From NCBI GenBank assembly GCA_964569085.1, contig CAZMTA010000002.1, positions 62,001 to 126,000 on the forward strand: 64,000 bases of DNA. Direction: 5' to 3'. Under the pieces are notes generated by a model. It did no database searches, had not been told where the DNA came from, and worked only from the letters and a program-made list of their open reading frames with translations. This DNA comes from JAJCZZ01 sp964569085. GTDB taxonomy: Bacteria; Gemmatimonadota; Gemmatimonadetes; Longimicrobiales; Gaopeijiaceae. Every line of letters begins with the position of its first letter. Position 1 is the first letter of the stretch. Positions 8,947 to 15,949 of this stretch are shown piece by piece. The position numbers were made by a program, and so were the translations under genes.

Positions 8947-9291
8947 TCACGCCTCTCCGGCGCCCGGGGACAGGACCTTCCCCACGGCGGCCGCGTAGCG
9001 CTCCCAGAAGCCGACCTCCTCCTCGAGCTGCGCCCGTCCCGCCCCGGTGAGGCGGTAGAACTTGGCCCGCCGCCCCTTCTCCGAGACGCCCCACTCCGCC
9101 TCGACCCAGCCGGCCTCCTCCATGCGGTGGAGCGCCTTGTAGAGGGCGGCGTCCTGGAGCTCGAGCACCCCGTCGGAGCGGGCCGCCAGCGCCCGGGAGA
9201 CCGCGAAGCCGTGCTTCGGACCCTCGGTCAGCGTCTTGAGCACGACGAGATCGACGGTGCCCGGCAGGAGGCCTCGGTCGGAATCGGACAT
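8947..9291 (-). CDS. PadR-family transcriptional regulator of the ADOP module
   Basis: This 114-residue protein has the PadR winged-helix fold: LLPGTVDLVVLKTLTEGPKHGFAV, the recognition region LELQDAALYKALHRMEEAGWVEAEW, the wing motif EKGRRAKFYRLTGAGRAQL, and a short C-terminal helix (VGFWERYAAAVGKVLS). PadR proteins usually repress the adjacent gene and often their own promoter. The stop lies one base before the permease ATG, so regulator and transporter share a message. The effector is not evident. Confidence 0.92.
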   Translation of the reverse strand: MSDSDRGLLPGTVDLVVLKTLTEGPKHGFAVSRALAARSDGVLELQDAALYKALHRMEEAGWVEAEWGVSEKGRRAKFYRLTGAGRAQLEEEVGFWERYAAAVGKVLSPGAGEA

Positions 9292-9477
9292 GGGGTCCCT
9301 CGTTCGGGGGATGGGAGGCGGCCCCGGCCGCCCCTTCGGCGCTTGCCCACACCTGGTGAGGTCAAGCGTCGGGAGACCCTACGCCGGGCTCCGGGCCCCG
9401 GTTTCACGCCCCTCGGGGTGGGGGCTCCCTCGACGACCCGGTCGCCGAGGGGCCGGCCCGTCCGCCGCCTCCCACGA

Positions 9478-9511
9478 GAAAGCGGCCGGGCCTCCGCGGG
9501 GACCCGGCCGC
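9478..9511 (-). terminator. Intrinsic terminator of the S9 peptidase gene
   Basis: On the minus strand a perfect 9-bp stem, GCGGCCGGG (9482-9490 on plus) with CCCGGCCGC (9503-9511), encloses a 12-base loop. It is followed by a short T-run (plus-strand AAA ending at 9481). It starts about 50 bases after the peptidase stop codon. Confidence 0.65.
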
Positions 9512-9559
9512 CTCACCTCGTCTCACGTCCGCCCCCGGGAGGGCGGCCCTGCCGGCGCC

Positions 9560-12169
9560 TCAGCTTCCGGCGCCGTCCTCGTCGGAGATCACGGCCCGGT
9601 CGTCCAGGTCCATGAGGTGCTTGTCGAGCCACGCGGTCCACCGCGCCCACAGGTCCAGGAGCGTCTCCCGGGCCGCCGGGCCGTGGTCCTCGAAGGGGTA
9701 GAGGTACATGGCCGCGTCCTTGTCCAGCCCGTTGAGGGCGTGGAAGAACTTGGGCGAGTGCAGCGGGTCCGTGCCCACGTTCTGGTCGTGCAGGCCGTGG
9801 TAGAGGAGGATCGCGCCGGTCAGGTCGTCGGCGTTGAGGAACGGGGACATGTCGATGTACGTCTCCCGCGCCTCCCACAGCGTGCGGCGCTCGCTCTGGA
9901 AGTGGAGCGGCGTGAGCGTCCGGTTGTAGTTGCCGTCGCCGGCGATCCCCGCCTTGAAGAAGGGCGTGTGGACCATGGCGTTGGCGGTGCCGAACGCGCC
10001 GTACGAGTGGCCGCCGATGCCCAGGCGGGACCGGTCCACGATCCCCCGGGCGTCCAGCTCGTCGATGACCGCGGCCAGGTTGTTGCGCAGGTCGCGCTCG
10101 TAGTTGTCGTTCATGCGCCCCTGCTTCCCCACGATGGGCGCGTCGGGCTCGACCACGGCGTAGCCCATGCGCACCAGGTACTCCATGGAGCGGGTGCCGA
10201 AGTTGGGGAAGGCGTTCTTGTTGTACGTGTGGAGCGTCTCGTCGTACTCGTCCTGGGTCGTGTACTCCCGGGGGTAGAACCAGAACATGGCCGGGAGCCG
10301 GTCCCCTTCCCGGTAGCTCTCGGGCAGCGTGACGTTGACCCGGAAGCGGAAGCCGTCGGGGCGGGTCACCACGAACTCCTCCCGGGGAGCCCGGGTGAGG
10401 TCGGGCGTGTAGTCGGTGTTCTCCGTGAGCCGGCGGAGACGGTCCCCGGTGCGCAGGTAGCTCTGCGGCACGTCCGTGGGCGACTCCCGCGTCACCACGT
10501 ACTCGCCGCCCTCCAGGTCCCGGTAGGCGCGAGGCATCTCGAAGACGCCCTCGTTGTCCGACTCGTAGATGCGCTCCGACGCCCCGGTCCGGAGGCTCAC
10601 CCGGTCCACGAAGGAGCGCGGGCCCACCACCATGGGGTCCTCGTCGTACGCCACGCCCGCGTAGAACGCGTGCTCGCCGTCGGAGGAGAGGGCCACGTCC
10701 CCGTCGGCGCTCCAGCCCCCCCGGCCCCGCTGGGGGAAGGCGCCCCCGGCGGCCACCAGGGCGCCGGGGCTCTCGTAGATGTCCTCGCCGTCGTAGCGGG
10801 CCAGGGTGTGCTTCTCGTGGTCCTCGTCCAGGAAGACCGCGAAGTGGTGCACCTCGTCGTCGTCCTCCTCGGCGGCGAAGAGGACGTCCGCCCCGTCGCC
10901 GAAGCGGATCCACTCCAGCTCGGCGTCGTTCTCGAAGAGGAGGGTGCGGTCGTCCTCGCCGAAGGGGGCGCTCCAGAGCCAGACCCGGTCGGGCCGACCG
11001 CCCTCGTCCTCGTCCTCCTCGTCGTCCTCCCCGTCCCCGTTCCGGGGGGCCCGCTCCAGGTAGACGAGCCCGGAGCCGTCGGTGCGCCACGCGATCTCCC
11101 GGGGCCCCGCGTCCTCGCCGTAGGCGCTGAAGCCCGGCCCGCCGGCACGAGGGCCGCCCTCGAGGCCGGTGTCCAGCTCGTCCTCACGCACCTGGGCCAG
11201 GACGTCCCCGCCGCGGCTCCACACCTCGGTGACCGAGCCGAACATCCGCACCGGCACCACGTAGCTGAAGGGGCGCACCATGCGCTCCACCAGGACGTGC
11301 TCGCCGTCGGGGCTCACCGAGAGGTCCCGCACCATGACGGGCTCGCCCACCTCGGCCACGTCGCCGTCCTCCACGTCGATGAGCGCCACCTGGCCGGTGT
11401 TGTGCCACTCCACCAGGTCCTTGTCGTGGGGCGTCTCCAGGAGGCTCTTGAAGACCCGGAGCATGTTCACGCCCTCCTGGGTCCGCTTCACCTGGGGGCC
11501 CAAGGGCCGGGCCGGCGCCTCGGGCATGGCCGGGCGGTTCCGGGGGAGGAGGACCGTGCCCAGCGTCGAGCCGTCGGCGGACCAGGAGAAGGAGGTGTAC
11601 CCCGTCGCCAGGACCGGGCGGGGGCTCAGCCGTCGGGCCTCGCCGTCGGGACCGGCCACCCAGAGGTGGGTCGCGTCGTCGGTGTGGCCGAAGAAGGCCA
11701 CCCGGTCACCGGCGGGCGCCCAGGCCGCGTCGGTCACCCGCGTGCCTTCGGGCAGCCGGATCCGGCGGACCTCCCCGTCGGTGGCGGAGACGAGCTGCAG
11801 CCCCGCGTCGTTGCGGGTGCCCAGCTCCCGGGCCCGGTTGGCGTCCAGCTCCACGAACTGGCCGCCCAGGTCGTGGAAGGGCTCGGCGAAGCGCGCCATG
11901 GGCACGGGCCCGTCCCCGATCTGGTCCACGAACCAGTCACCCGACGGGCTGATCTCGGCGAGCTCCACGTTGAGCCACCGCGGCGCCAGGACGGCGTCCA
12001 CGATCTCGGCCGGGGGCTCGGTGTAGCCCTCCCGCGCCAGCACCTCGTCCGGGTCCCACCCGGAGGGGCGGTCCTGGGCCCCGAGGGGCGCCAGAGGCGC
12101 GAGGAAGGCGAGAACGGCCAGGAGCCGGGTGAGGCCACGGGGTGGCCGGGAACGGGCTGCGTGTCGCAT
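9560..12169 (-). CDS. Exported S9 family serine peptidase, glutamyl-endopeptidase-like (S9D type)
   Basis: An 869-residue exported protease with a signal peptide (LLAVLAFLAPLAPLGAQ). A seven-bladed propeller region spans roughly residues 40-560, followed by an alpha/beta-hydrolase catalytic domain. The nucleophile is Ser722 in GGHSYGAFGTAN. The acid lies in HGLHDQNVGTDPLHS and the histidine in YPFEDHGPAARET. The stretch GDGNYNRTLTPLHFQSE and the following TLWEARETYIDMSPF closely resemble plant chloroplast glutamyl endopeptidase, so I assign the S9D-like group rather than DPP-IV. An acidic Asp/Glu-rich insert (about residues 380-400) lies in the propeller. The second of two adjacent ATGs (12169) has better spacing from GGAGG. 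Confidence 0.9.
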   Translation of the reverse strand: MRHAARSRPPRGLTRLLAVLAFLAPLAPLGAQDRPSGWDPDEVLAREGYTEPPAEIVDAVLAPRWLNVELAEISPSGDWFVDQIGDGPVPMARFAEPFHDLGGQFVELDANRARELGTRNDAGLQLVSATDGEVRRIRLPEGTRVTDAAWAPAGDRVAFFGHTDDATHLWVAGPDGEARRLSPRPVLATGYTSFSWSADGSTLGTVLLPRNRPAMPEAPARPLGPQVKRTQEGVNMLRVFKSLLETPHDKDLVEWHNTGQVALIDVEDGDVAEVGEPVMVRDLSVSPDGEHVLVERMVRPFSYVVPVRMFGSVTEVWSRGGDVLAQVREDELDTGLEGGPRAGGPGFSAYGEDAGPREIAWRTDGSGLVYLERAPRNGDGEDDEEDEDEGGRPDRVWLWSAPFGEDDRTLLFENDAELEWIRFGDGADVLFAAEEDDDEVHHFAVFLDEDHEKHTLARYDGEDIYESPGALVAAGGAFPQRGRGGWSADGDVALSSDGEHAFYAGVAYDEDPMVVGPRSFVDRVSLRTGASERIYESDNEGVFEMPRAYRDLEGGEYVVTRESPTDVPQSYLRTGDRLRRLTENTDYTPDLTRAPREEFVVTRPDGFRFRVNVTLPESYREGDRLPAMFWFYPREYTTQDEYDETLHTYNKNAFPNFGTRSMEYLVRMGYAVVEPDAPIVGKQGRMNDNYERDLRNNLAAVIDELDARGIVDRSRLGIGGHSYGAFGTANAMVHTPFFKAGIAGDGNYNRTLTPLHFQSERRTLWEARETYIDMSPFLNADDLTGAILLYHGLHDQNVGTDPLHSPKFFHALNGLDKDAAMYLYPFEDHGPAARETLLDLWARWTAWLDKHLMDLDDRAVISDEDGAGS

Positions 12170-12363
12170 CATGCATCCTCCGACGGAAGCGGCGCCCGGC
12201 GGGACCGGGTGCCAGGGACGACCAGGCGTCGCGGGGGGGCGGGCACCGCCGCGGCGGGGATATGGTACCACGCCGCCCGTTCCGCGGCATCCCGTGACGG
12301 GACGGAACCGCGTTCCGCTCCGGGGGTTCGACGCGGCCCACGCGCCATCACCAGGGGGATTCG

Positions 12364-13101
12364 TTGATCGAGGCAGCGCTCGCCGTCATCCAGGCCGGCT
12401 CCGAGGGAGGGCTCTCCGAAGCCCTCTCGGCGAGCCCGCTCCTTGCCCTGGCCACCCTCTACGGGGCCGGGGTGCTCACGAGCCTGACGCCGTGCGTGTA
12501 CCCCATGATCCCCATCACCGCCTCGGTCATCGCCGGGACGTCGAAGGAGGACCAGCCCAAGGCCCGCACCGTGGCACTCACGCTGACCTACGCGGTGGGG
12601 ATGGCCATGCTGTACGCCTTCCTGGGCGCGCTGGCCGGACTGACCGGGAGCCTCTTCGGCTCGGTGAGCGCCAGCCCCTGGGCGCTCCTGGCCATCGGCA
12701 ACCTCCTCCTCCTCTTCTCGCTGGTCATGCTGGACGTCTTCCCGGTGCCGGTGCCCCGGAAGCTCATGGCGTGGGCGGGAGGGCTCGAGGGCGGCTCCTA
12801 CGCCGCGGTCTTCGTCATGGGCGCGGCCTCGGGGATCGTGGCCGCGCCGTGCGGCGCCCCGGCCTTCGCGGTGGTCCTGACCTGGGTGGCCGCGACCCAG
12901 GCGGGGCTCATGGGCTTCGTCTACCTCTTCGTCTTCTCCTTCGGGATGACGACGCTCCTCATCGTGGTGGGGATCTTTTCGGGAACTCTGACGCTCCTAC
13001 CGAGTTCGGGACGGTGGATGGTGTGGGCCAAGCGCGCCGCCGCCGTCCTCATGATCGCCATGGCGCAGTACTACTTCGTGCAGGCCGGATACAACCTATG
13101 A
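12364..13101 (+). CDS. CcdA/DsbD-type transmembrane thiol-electron carrier
   Basis: A 245-residue polytopic membrane protein with the two hallmark redox cysteines of the DsbD beta domain/CcdA. One is in LTSLTPCVYPMIP in the first helix, the other in GIVAAPCGAPAF in the fourth. About six to seven membrane helices are visible. Such proteins carry reducing equivalents from cytosolic thioredoxin to periplasmic thioredoxin-like proteins, for cytochrome c maturation or disulfide reduction. A TTG start at 12364 is preceded by AGGGGG. The stop overlaps the downstream TlpA-like gene (ATGA), so that protein is the probable acceptor. Confidence 0.9.
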   Translation: MIEAALAVIQAGSEGGLSEALSASPLLALATLYGAGVLTSLTPCVYPMIPITASVIAGTSKEDQPKARTVALTLTYAVGMAMLYAFLGALAGLTGSLFGSVSASPWALLAIGNLLLLFSLVMLDVFPVPVPRKLMAWAGGLEGGSYAAVFVMGAASGIVAAPCGAPAFAVVLTWVAATQAGLMGFVYLFVFSFGMTTLLIVVGIFSGTLTLLPSSGRWMVWAKRAAAVLMIAMAQYYFVQAGYNL

Positions 13102-13631
13102 GCCCCTCGACCCTCCTCCGCCGCGCGGCCCGCCGGGCCGCCCCCGCCTTCGCCGCCGCGGCCCTGGCCCTCCTCCCCGCCGCCGTCGCGGCCCAGGGCG
13201 TGGGCCTCCCCCTGGGCACCCAGGCTCCGGCCGCCGCCCTGGAGGACCTGGACGGGAACGCGGTGCAGCTCCTGGACTACGTCGAGCCCGGGAAGCCCGC
13301 GCTCATCGAGTTCTGGGCCACGTGGTGCGAGAACTGCGAAGCCCTCCAGCCCCAGCTCGACCGCATCCACGCCGAGCACGGGGACCAGGTGAGCGTGGTG
13401 GCCGTGGCCGTGGCCGTGGCCCAGTCGGTGCGCCGGGTGAAGCGCCACCTCGAGGACCACGACGCCGGCTATCCCTTCCTGTGGGACGCCTCCGGCGAGG
13501 CCGTACGCGCCTACCGGGCGCCTACGACGTCGGTGATCGTGCTGTTGGACGGGGACGGTCGGGTGGTGTACACCGGGTCGGGGGGGACGCAGGACCTGGT
13601 GGGTGAGGTGGGGAAGCTGCTCGGGTCGTAG
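13098..13631 (+). CDS. Periplasmic TlpA/ResA-like thioredoxin
   Basis: A 177-residue protein with an N-terminal signal peptide (AALALLPAAVAAQG) and one thioredoxin domain. The active site is FWATWCENCEAL with Cys77 and Cys80 (CxxC = CENC). The cis-proline loop is RAPTTSVIVLLD. The fold matches TlpA/ResA/CcmG proteins, which reduce apocytochrome or other periplasmic disulfides. Translational coupling to the CcdA-like gene suggests it receives electrons from it. The stop at 13629-13631 is followed within 20 bases by a large palindromic element, which may form part of its 3' untranslated region. Confidence 0.9.
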   Translation: MSPSTLLRRAARRAAPAFAAAALALLPAAVAAQGVGLPLGTQAPAAALEDLDGNAVQLLDYVEPGKPALIEFWATWCENCEALQPQLDRIHAEHGDQVSVVAVAVAVAQSVRRVKRHLEDHDAGYPFLWDASGEAVRAYRAPTTSVIVLLDGDGRVVYTGSGGTQDLVGEVGKLLGS

Positions 13632-13650
13632 GTGCGCTTCGGGTACTCGC

Positions 13651-13813
13651 GGGGGTGGGACCGCGGCGTCTCCCCAGGGCCGCTCGCGAACTACTCGTCT
13701 GCACCCTCGGCGCTCGCTGAGCGGTGGACCGCCTGCATCTTCGCGGGCGGCCTCTTTCTTCGGGGGCGTGCGGTCCACCGATCGCCCTGGGGAGACGCCC
13801 CGGTCCCACCCCC
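13651..13813 (+). repeat. Structured palindromic element, copy 1 (3' of the TlpA-like gene)
   Basis: Arms 13651-13680 and 13784-13813 are inverted repeats matching at 29 of 30 positions. Inside, a small hairpin CGCTC-gct-GAGCG (13711-13723) leads into a second stem, GGTGGACCGC (13723-13732) with GCGGTCCACC (13770-13779). Between these arms is a 37-base loop region containing CTTCGCGGGCG. The whole can fold as a branched structure. A diverged copy lies in inverted orientation at 14179-14318. No credible reading frame covers it. Confidence 0.75.
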
Positions 13814-13820
13814 TCCCGGT

Positions 13821-14081
13821 GGTGCGGGCACCGACAACCCCCACCATGTCCGGCGGCGGAGCGAAGCGACCCGCCGCACACGCATGGTGCCAGCGCGCAA
13901 GCGAAGCGCAGCGCGCCCTCCCCCCTCGCGCACGACCCGGCGCGCACGCCCGAAGGGCGCCCGCGCCGTACCCCCGCGTCGACGGGCGCCAGCGAAGCGC
14001 CGCGCCCACACCCACGCGCAGAACCGGAAGGGCGGGGGGAGGCAGGCAGGAACCCGAAGCGTCGCCCCCTCACCGGGGGCG
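13821..14081 (+). other. Array of GC-rich hairpins with central GAA loops (noncoding)
   Basis: Four consecutive hairpins share one plan: an outer stem of 6-7 bp, a 1-3 base internal loop, and a mini-hairpin closed around GAA. (1) GCGGCGG 13853-13859 with CCGCCGC 13871-13877, core GCGAAGC 13861-13867, itself enclosed by CACCATG 13842-13848 with CATGGTG 13883-13889. (2) GCGCGC 13893-13898 with 13911-13916, core GCGAAGC. (3) GGCGCG 13939-13944 with CGCGCC 13962-13967, core GCCCGAAGGGC. (4) GGGCGC 13984-13989 with GCGCCC 14002-14007, core GCGAAGC. A fifth plain hairpin is CGCCCCC 14063-14069 with GGGGGCG 14075-14081. Stem sequences differ while pairing is kept, suggesting selection on structure. 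Whether it is transcribed is unknown. Confidence 0.6.
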
Positions 14082-14178
14082 CCCCAAGAGCCTCTCGTAC
14101 CACCAGCCCCCACCGACCCGGACCGGAGGACCCGCGCGCCCACGTGCCGGGCCCACCGGAACGGAGGCCGCCGGGGGA

Positions 14179-14318
14179 GGGGGGCCCCGCCGGGGTGATC
14201 GATGGGCCGCACGCCCACGGGAGGAGGCCGACGCCCGCGAAGCCGCAGGCGGCCCATCGCTCAGCGAGCGCCGGACGTGCAGACGCGATGATCGCGAGCG
14301 GCCCCGGCGGGGACCCCC
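14179..14318 (-). repeat. Structured palindromic element, copy 2 (3' of the seleno-peroxiredoxin gene)
   Basis: Read on the minus strand this is clearly related to the element at 13651-13813. Arms 14179-14195 and 14302-14318 pair at 16 of 17 positions. The inner 10-bp stem is GATGGGCCGC (14201-14210) with GCGGCCCATC (14249-14258), and a CGCTC-agc-GAGCG hairpin follows. Shared unpaired segments include CTTCGCGGGCG and GTCTGCAC (minus strand). Paired positions that differ from copy 1 differ on both sides of the stem. It lies about 100 bases past the peroxiredoxin stop, in sense orientation relative to that gene. Confidence 0.75.
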
Positions 14319-14342
14319 TTCCCCGGCGAGCCGGGAGGACCC

Positions 14343-14386
14343 GAAAAGCAGAGGGCCCGGCACCCCCCGAAGGAGGTCCCGGGCCC
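14343..14386 (-). terminator. Intrinsic terminator of the seleno-peroxiredoxin gene
   Basis: GGGCCCGG (14353-14360) pairs with CCGGGCCC (14379-14386), extended inward by 3 bp after one mismatch. On the minus strand it is followed by CTGCTTTTC, a four-T run. It begins about 30 bases after the stop codon. Confidence 0.7.
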
Positions 14387-14414
14387 CGAACGCCCACCGG
14401 AGACCAAAAGAACC

Positions 14415-15008
14415 CTACGAACCTTCCTCCGGCTCCGGCGTCACCTCGTCCACCATCGCCGCCAGCTCGTCGTACGCCGCCGGATCCACCTGCCGGAACT
14501 GCGGGATCACACCCGCGATCCGCCCGTCCGGCCCCACCACGATCACGCTGCGGCTGTCGACCATCCCGTTGTCCCGCCGTCCACCGCCGAACGCTTCGTA
14601 CGTGCGTCCCTCGTTCCCGGCGTCCGACGCGAACACGAAGGGGAAGTCGGCGTCGTAGAGCCACGACGCCAGGTCCTCCGGCGAGTCGTTGGAGATGCCC
14701 AGGACGACCACGTTCCGGCCGTCGTTGAAGAGTCGTGCGTACTGATCACGGTACGCTTGCATTTGGACTGTTCACCCAGGCGTCCTGACGCGGTAGAAGA
14801 AGGCCAGGACCACGGTCTTCCCGCGGAAGTCGCTCAGCCGTACCGGGTTCTCGAGCAGCCCGTAGCGCGTGGCGCCGGGGAGCGCGAAGTCCGGCGCCGT
14901 CTCGCCCACGGCGAGAAGGCCGGACCCGGCGTCCTGGGCGGCCGCGTCGGTCGGGGCGCCCAGGGTGAGCGACCCCGCCAGGGCCGCCATCGCCGCGAGT
15001 CGTCGCAT
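14415..15008 (-). CDS. Periplasmic peroxiredoxin with in-frame TGA at the peroxidatic position: putative selenoprotein
   Basis: Read through one TGA (14772-14774), this is a 197-residue peroxiredoxin. It has a signal peptide (AALAGSLTLGAPTDAAAQ), the AhpC/TSA opening VGETAPDFALPG, the strand FRGKTVVLAFFYRVRTPG, then codon 79 = TGA followed by TVQMQAYRDQYARLF. The rest of the fold is intact (LGISNDSPEDL, FPFVFASDAG, VIVVGPDGRIAGVI). In related proteins codon 79 is the peroxidatic Cys of TPGCT, so TGA most likely encodes selenocysteine (U79). No Cys occurs elsewhere, implying a 1-Sec enzyme. A SECIS-like hairpin lies just downstream. The ATG at 15008 follows a GAGG site. Alternatives are a nonsense mutation or sequencing error, but the frame and family residues continue unbroken on both sides. 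The Sec machinery is not in this window. Confidence 0.82.
14737..14774 (-). promoter_or_regulatory. UGA codon plus bacterial SECIS-like stem-loop
   Basis: Fifteen bases after the TGA (minus strand) a perfect 6-bp stem GCGTAC/GTACGC (14751-14756 and 14737-14742) encloses the 8-base loop CGTGATCA. The loop begins 21 bases after the TGA. A G lies in the first two loop positions, followed by U. Spacing, stem length and loop agree with known bacterial SECIS elements bound by SelB. Codons here (CAA, CGT, GAT, GCA, CGA) are non-preferred for this GC-rich genome, consistent with selection on the RNA. Confidence 0.75.
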
Positions 15009-15116
15009 GCGTGTGCCTCGGAGGGTCGGAGGTGGAGTGCGTGTGGAGAGGCTAGGCTAGCCCGGCCCCCGTCCCGACGCCAGCGCCGTGGAGGGAGCCG
15101 GGCGCGCCGCGGCCGC

Positions 15117-15725
15117 CTAGAGCCCGCCGCTCCGGGGCGGCGTGATCATGATGTGGGAGCCGGGCGTCCCGGGGAACATGAGCCACGGGGCGTTGGCCGC
15201 CGGCTGGATCCCGATGCCCGTGGTCTCCGGCGTGGCGCCGGGCGTGTAGACCGTCGAGCGGAGGTACGGGTCGGTCACCTCGCCGGTGGCGGCGTCGAAG
15301 CCGCTGCCGGTGAGGATGTGGTTCACCGAGCCCGTGGGGATGTCGATCTCGCCGCGCTCGTAGGCGTCCCAACGGGCCTGCAGGCGCTCCGAGCCGGTGA
15401 TCCCGTCGGCGTAGAGGTCCCGCCCCATCTGGAAGTACGGCTCGAGGTCCCGGTGGTGGCACGAGACCTCGAACTCCTCGTTGGCGGGGTTGGGCGCGAT
15501 GCAGATCAGCTCGCCGGCGCCCTCGCGGAGCGTGACGAACTCGCCGTCGCCGTTCCATCCCTGGACCGTGGCGGCGTCCCGGAGCCCCTGGGGCGCGGCC
15601 TGGACGGCCAGGCCGATCTGGAGCTGCGGCGGCAGCCCGGACCAGGGGGCCTGGGCGGACGCGGCGGCGGGGCCCGCCGCGAGGGCGAGGGCGAGGGTGC
15701 AGGCGACGAGACGTGGGTGGCGCAC
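15117..15725 (-). CDS. Exported protein of unknown function
   Basis: A 202-residue protein with a clear signal peptide (VACTLALALAAGPAAASAQ). The GTG start at 15725 is chosen because GGAGGAG lies about 7 bases upstream and the signal peptide begins there. The mature part has no domain I recognise. It contains LICIAPNPANEEFEVSCHH with two cysteines and two histidines, and a C-terminal segment GIGIQPAANAPWLMFPGTPG ending in PPRSGGL. It is upstream of the seleno-peroxiredoxin on the same strand, separated by about 108 bases, so joint transcription is possible but not evident. Confidence 0.75.
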   Translation of the reverse strand: MRHPRLVACTLALALAAGPAAASAQAPWSGLPPQLQIGLAVQAAPQGLRDAATVQGWNGDGEFVTLREGAGELICIAPNPANEEFEVSCHHRDLEPYFQMGRDLYADGITGSERLQARWDAYERGEIDIPTGSVNHILTGSGFDAATGEVTDPYLRSTVYTPGATPETTGIGIQPAANAPWLMFPGTPGSHIMITPPRSGGL

Positions 15726-15949
15726 GGTGGGGCTCCTCCGACCGGGTACGACATGGCTGGGAATCAGCGGAACTTGGGGCCTGGACGCACGGGAGGCCAG
15801 AGCGCCTCCCCTCTCCGGCGTCCCCGCCGTGGCCGCCCGACCCTCCGCCCGGCGTGTCATCGGGAGAAAGAACTCGCGTAAATAGGCGCAAGCTTCATAG
15901 ATTGTGCGTTGAGCGAAGTTTAGTCTGCCCTAAACACCGGAGGTCCCGC

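Noticed and set aside
9337..9365. TTGACC on the minus strand as a -35 box for the first PadR gene
   Set aside because: No acceptable -10 sequence occurs 16-18 bases downstream; the expected site is fully GC-rich.
13381..13440. Run of GTGGCC repeats in the TlpA-like gene as a microsatellite of interest
   Set aside because: It encodes VVAVAVAVA, a normal buried beta strand of the thioredoxin fold, and is short.
13632..14414. Several overlapping frames of 95-380 codons in both strands of the hairpin region
   Set aside because: Their translations are Arg/Pro/Gly-rich, without recognisable motifs or ribosome-binding sites, and mirror each other across strands as expected from palindromes.
14415..14774. 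Simple pseudogene caused by a nonsense mutation
   Set aside because: Considered as the main alternative. It is disfavoured because the stop is exactly at the catalytic Cys, the downstream part shows no decay, and a SECIS-like hairpin with rare codons follows. It cannot be fully excluded without the Sec machinery.
14415..15008. Two separate genes (14415-14762 and 14772-15008) instead of one peroxiredoxin
   Set aside because: The fragments are in the same frame, separated by only three sense codons after the TGA, and together make one peroxiredoxin fold. The second fragment alone lacks the first strands and active site.
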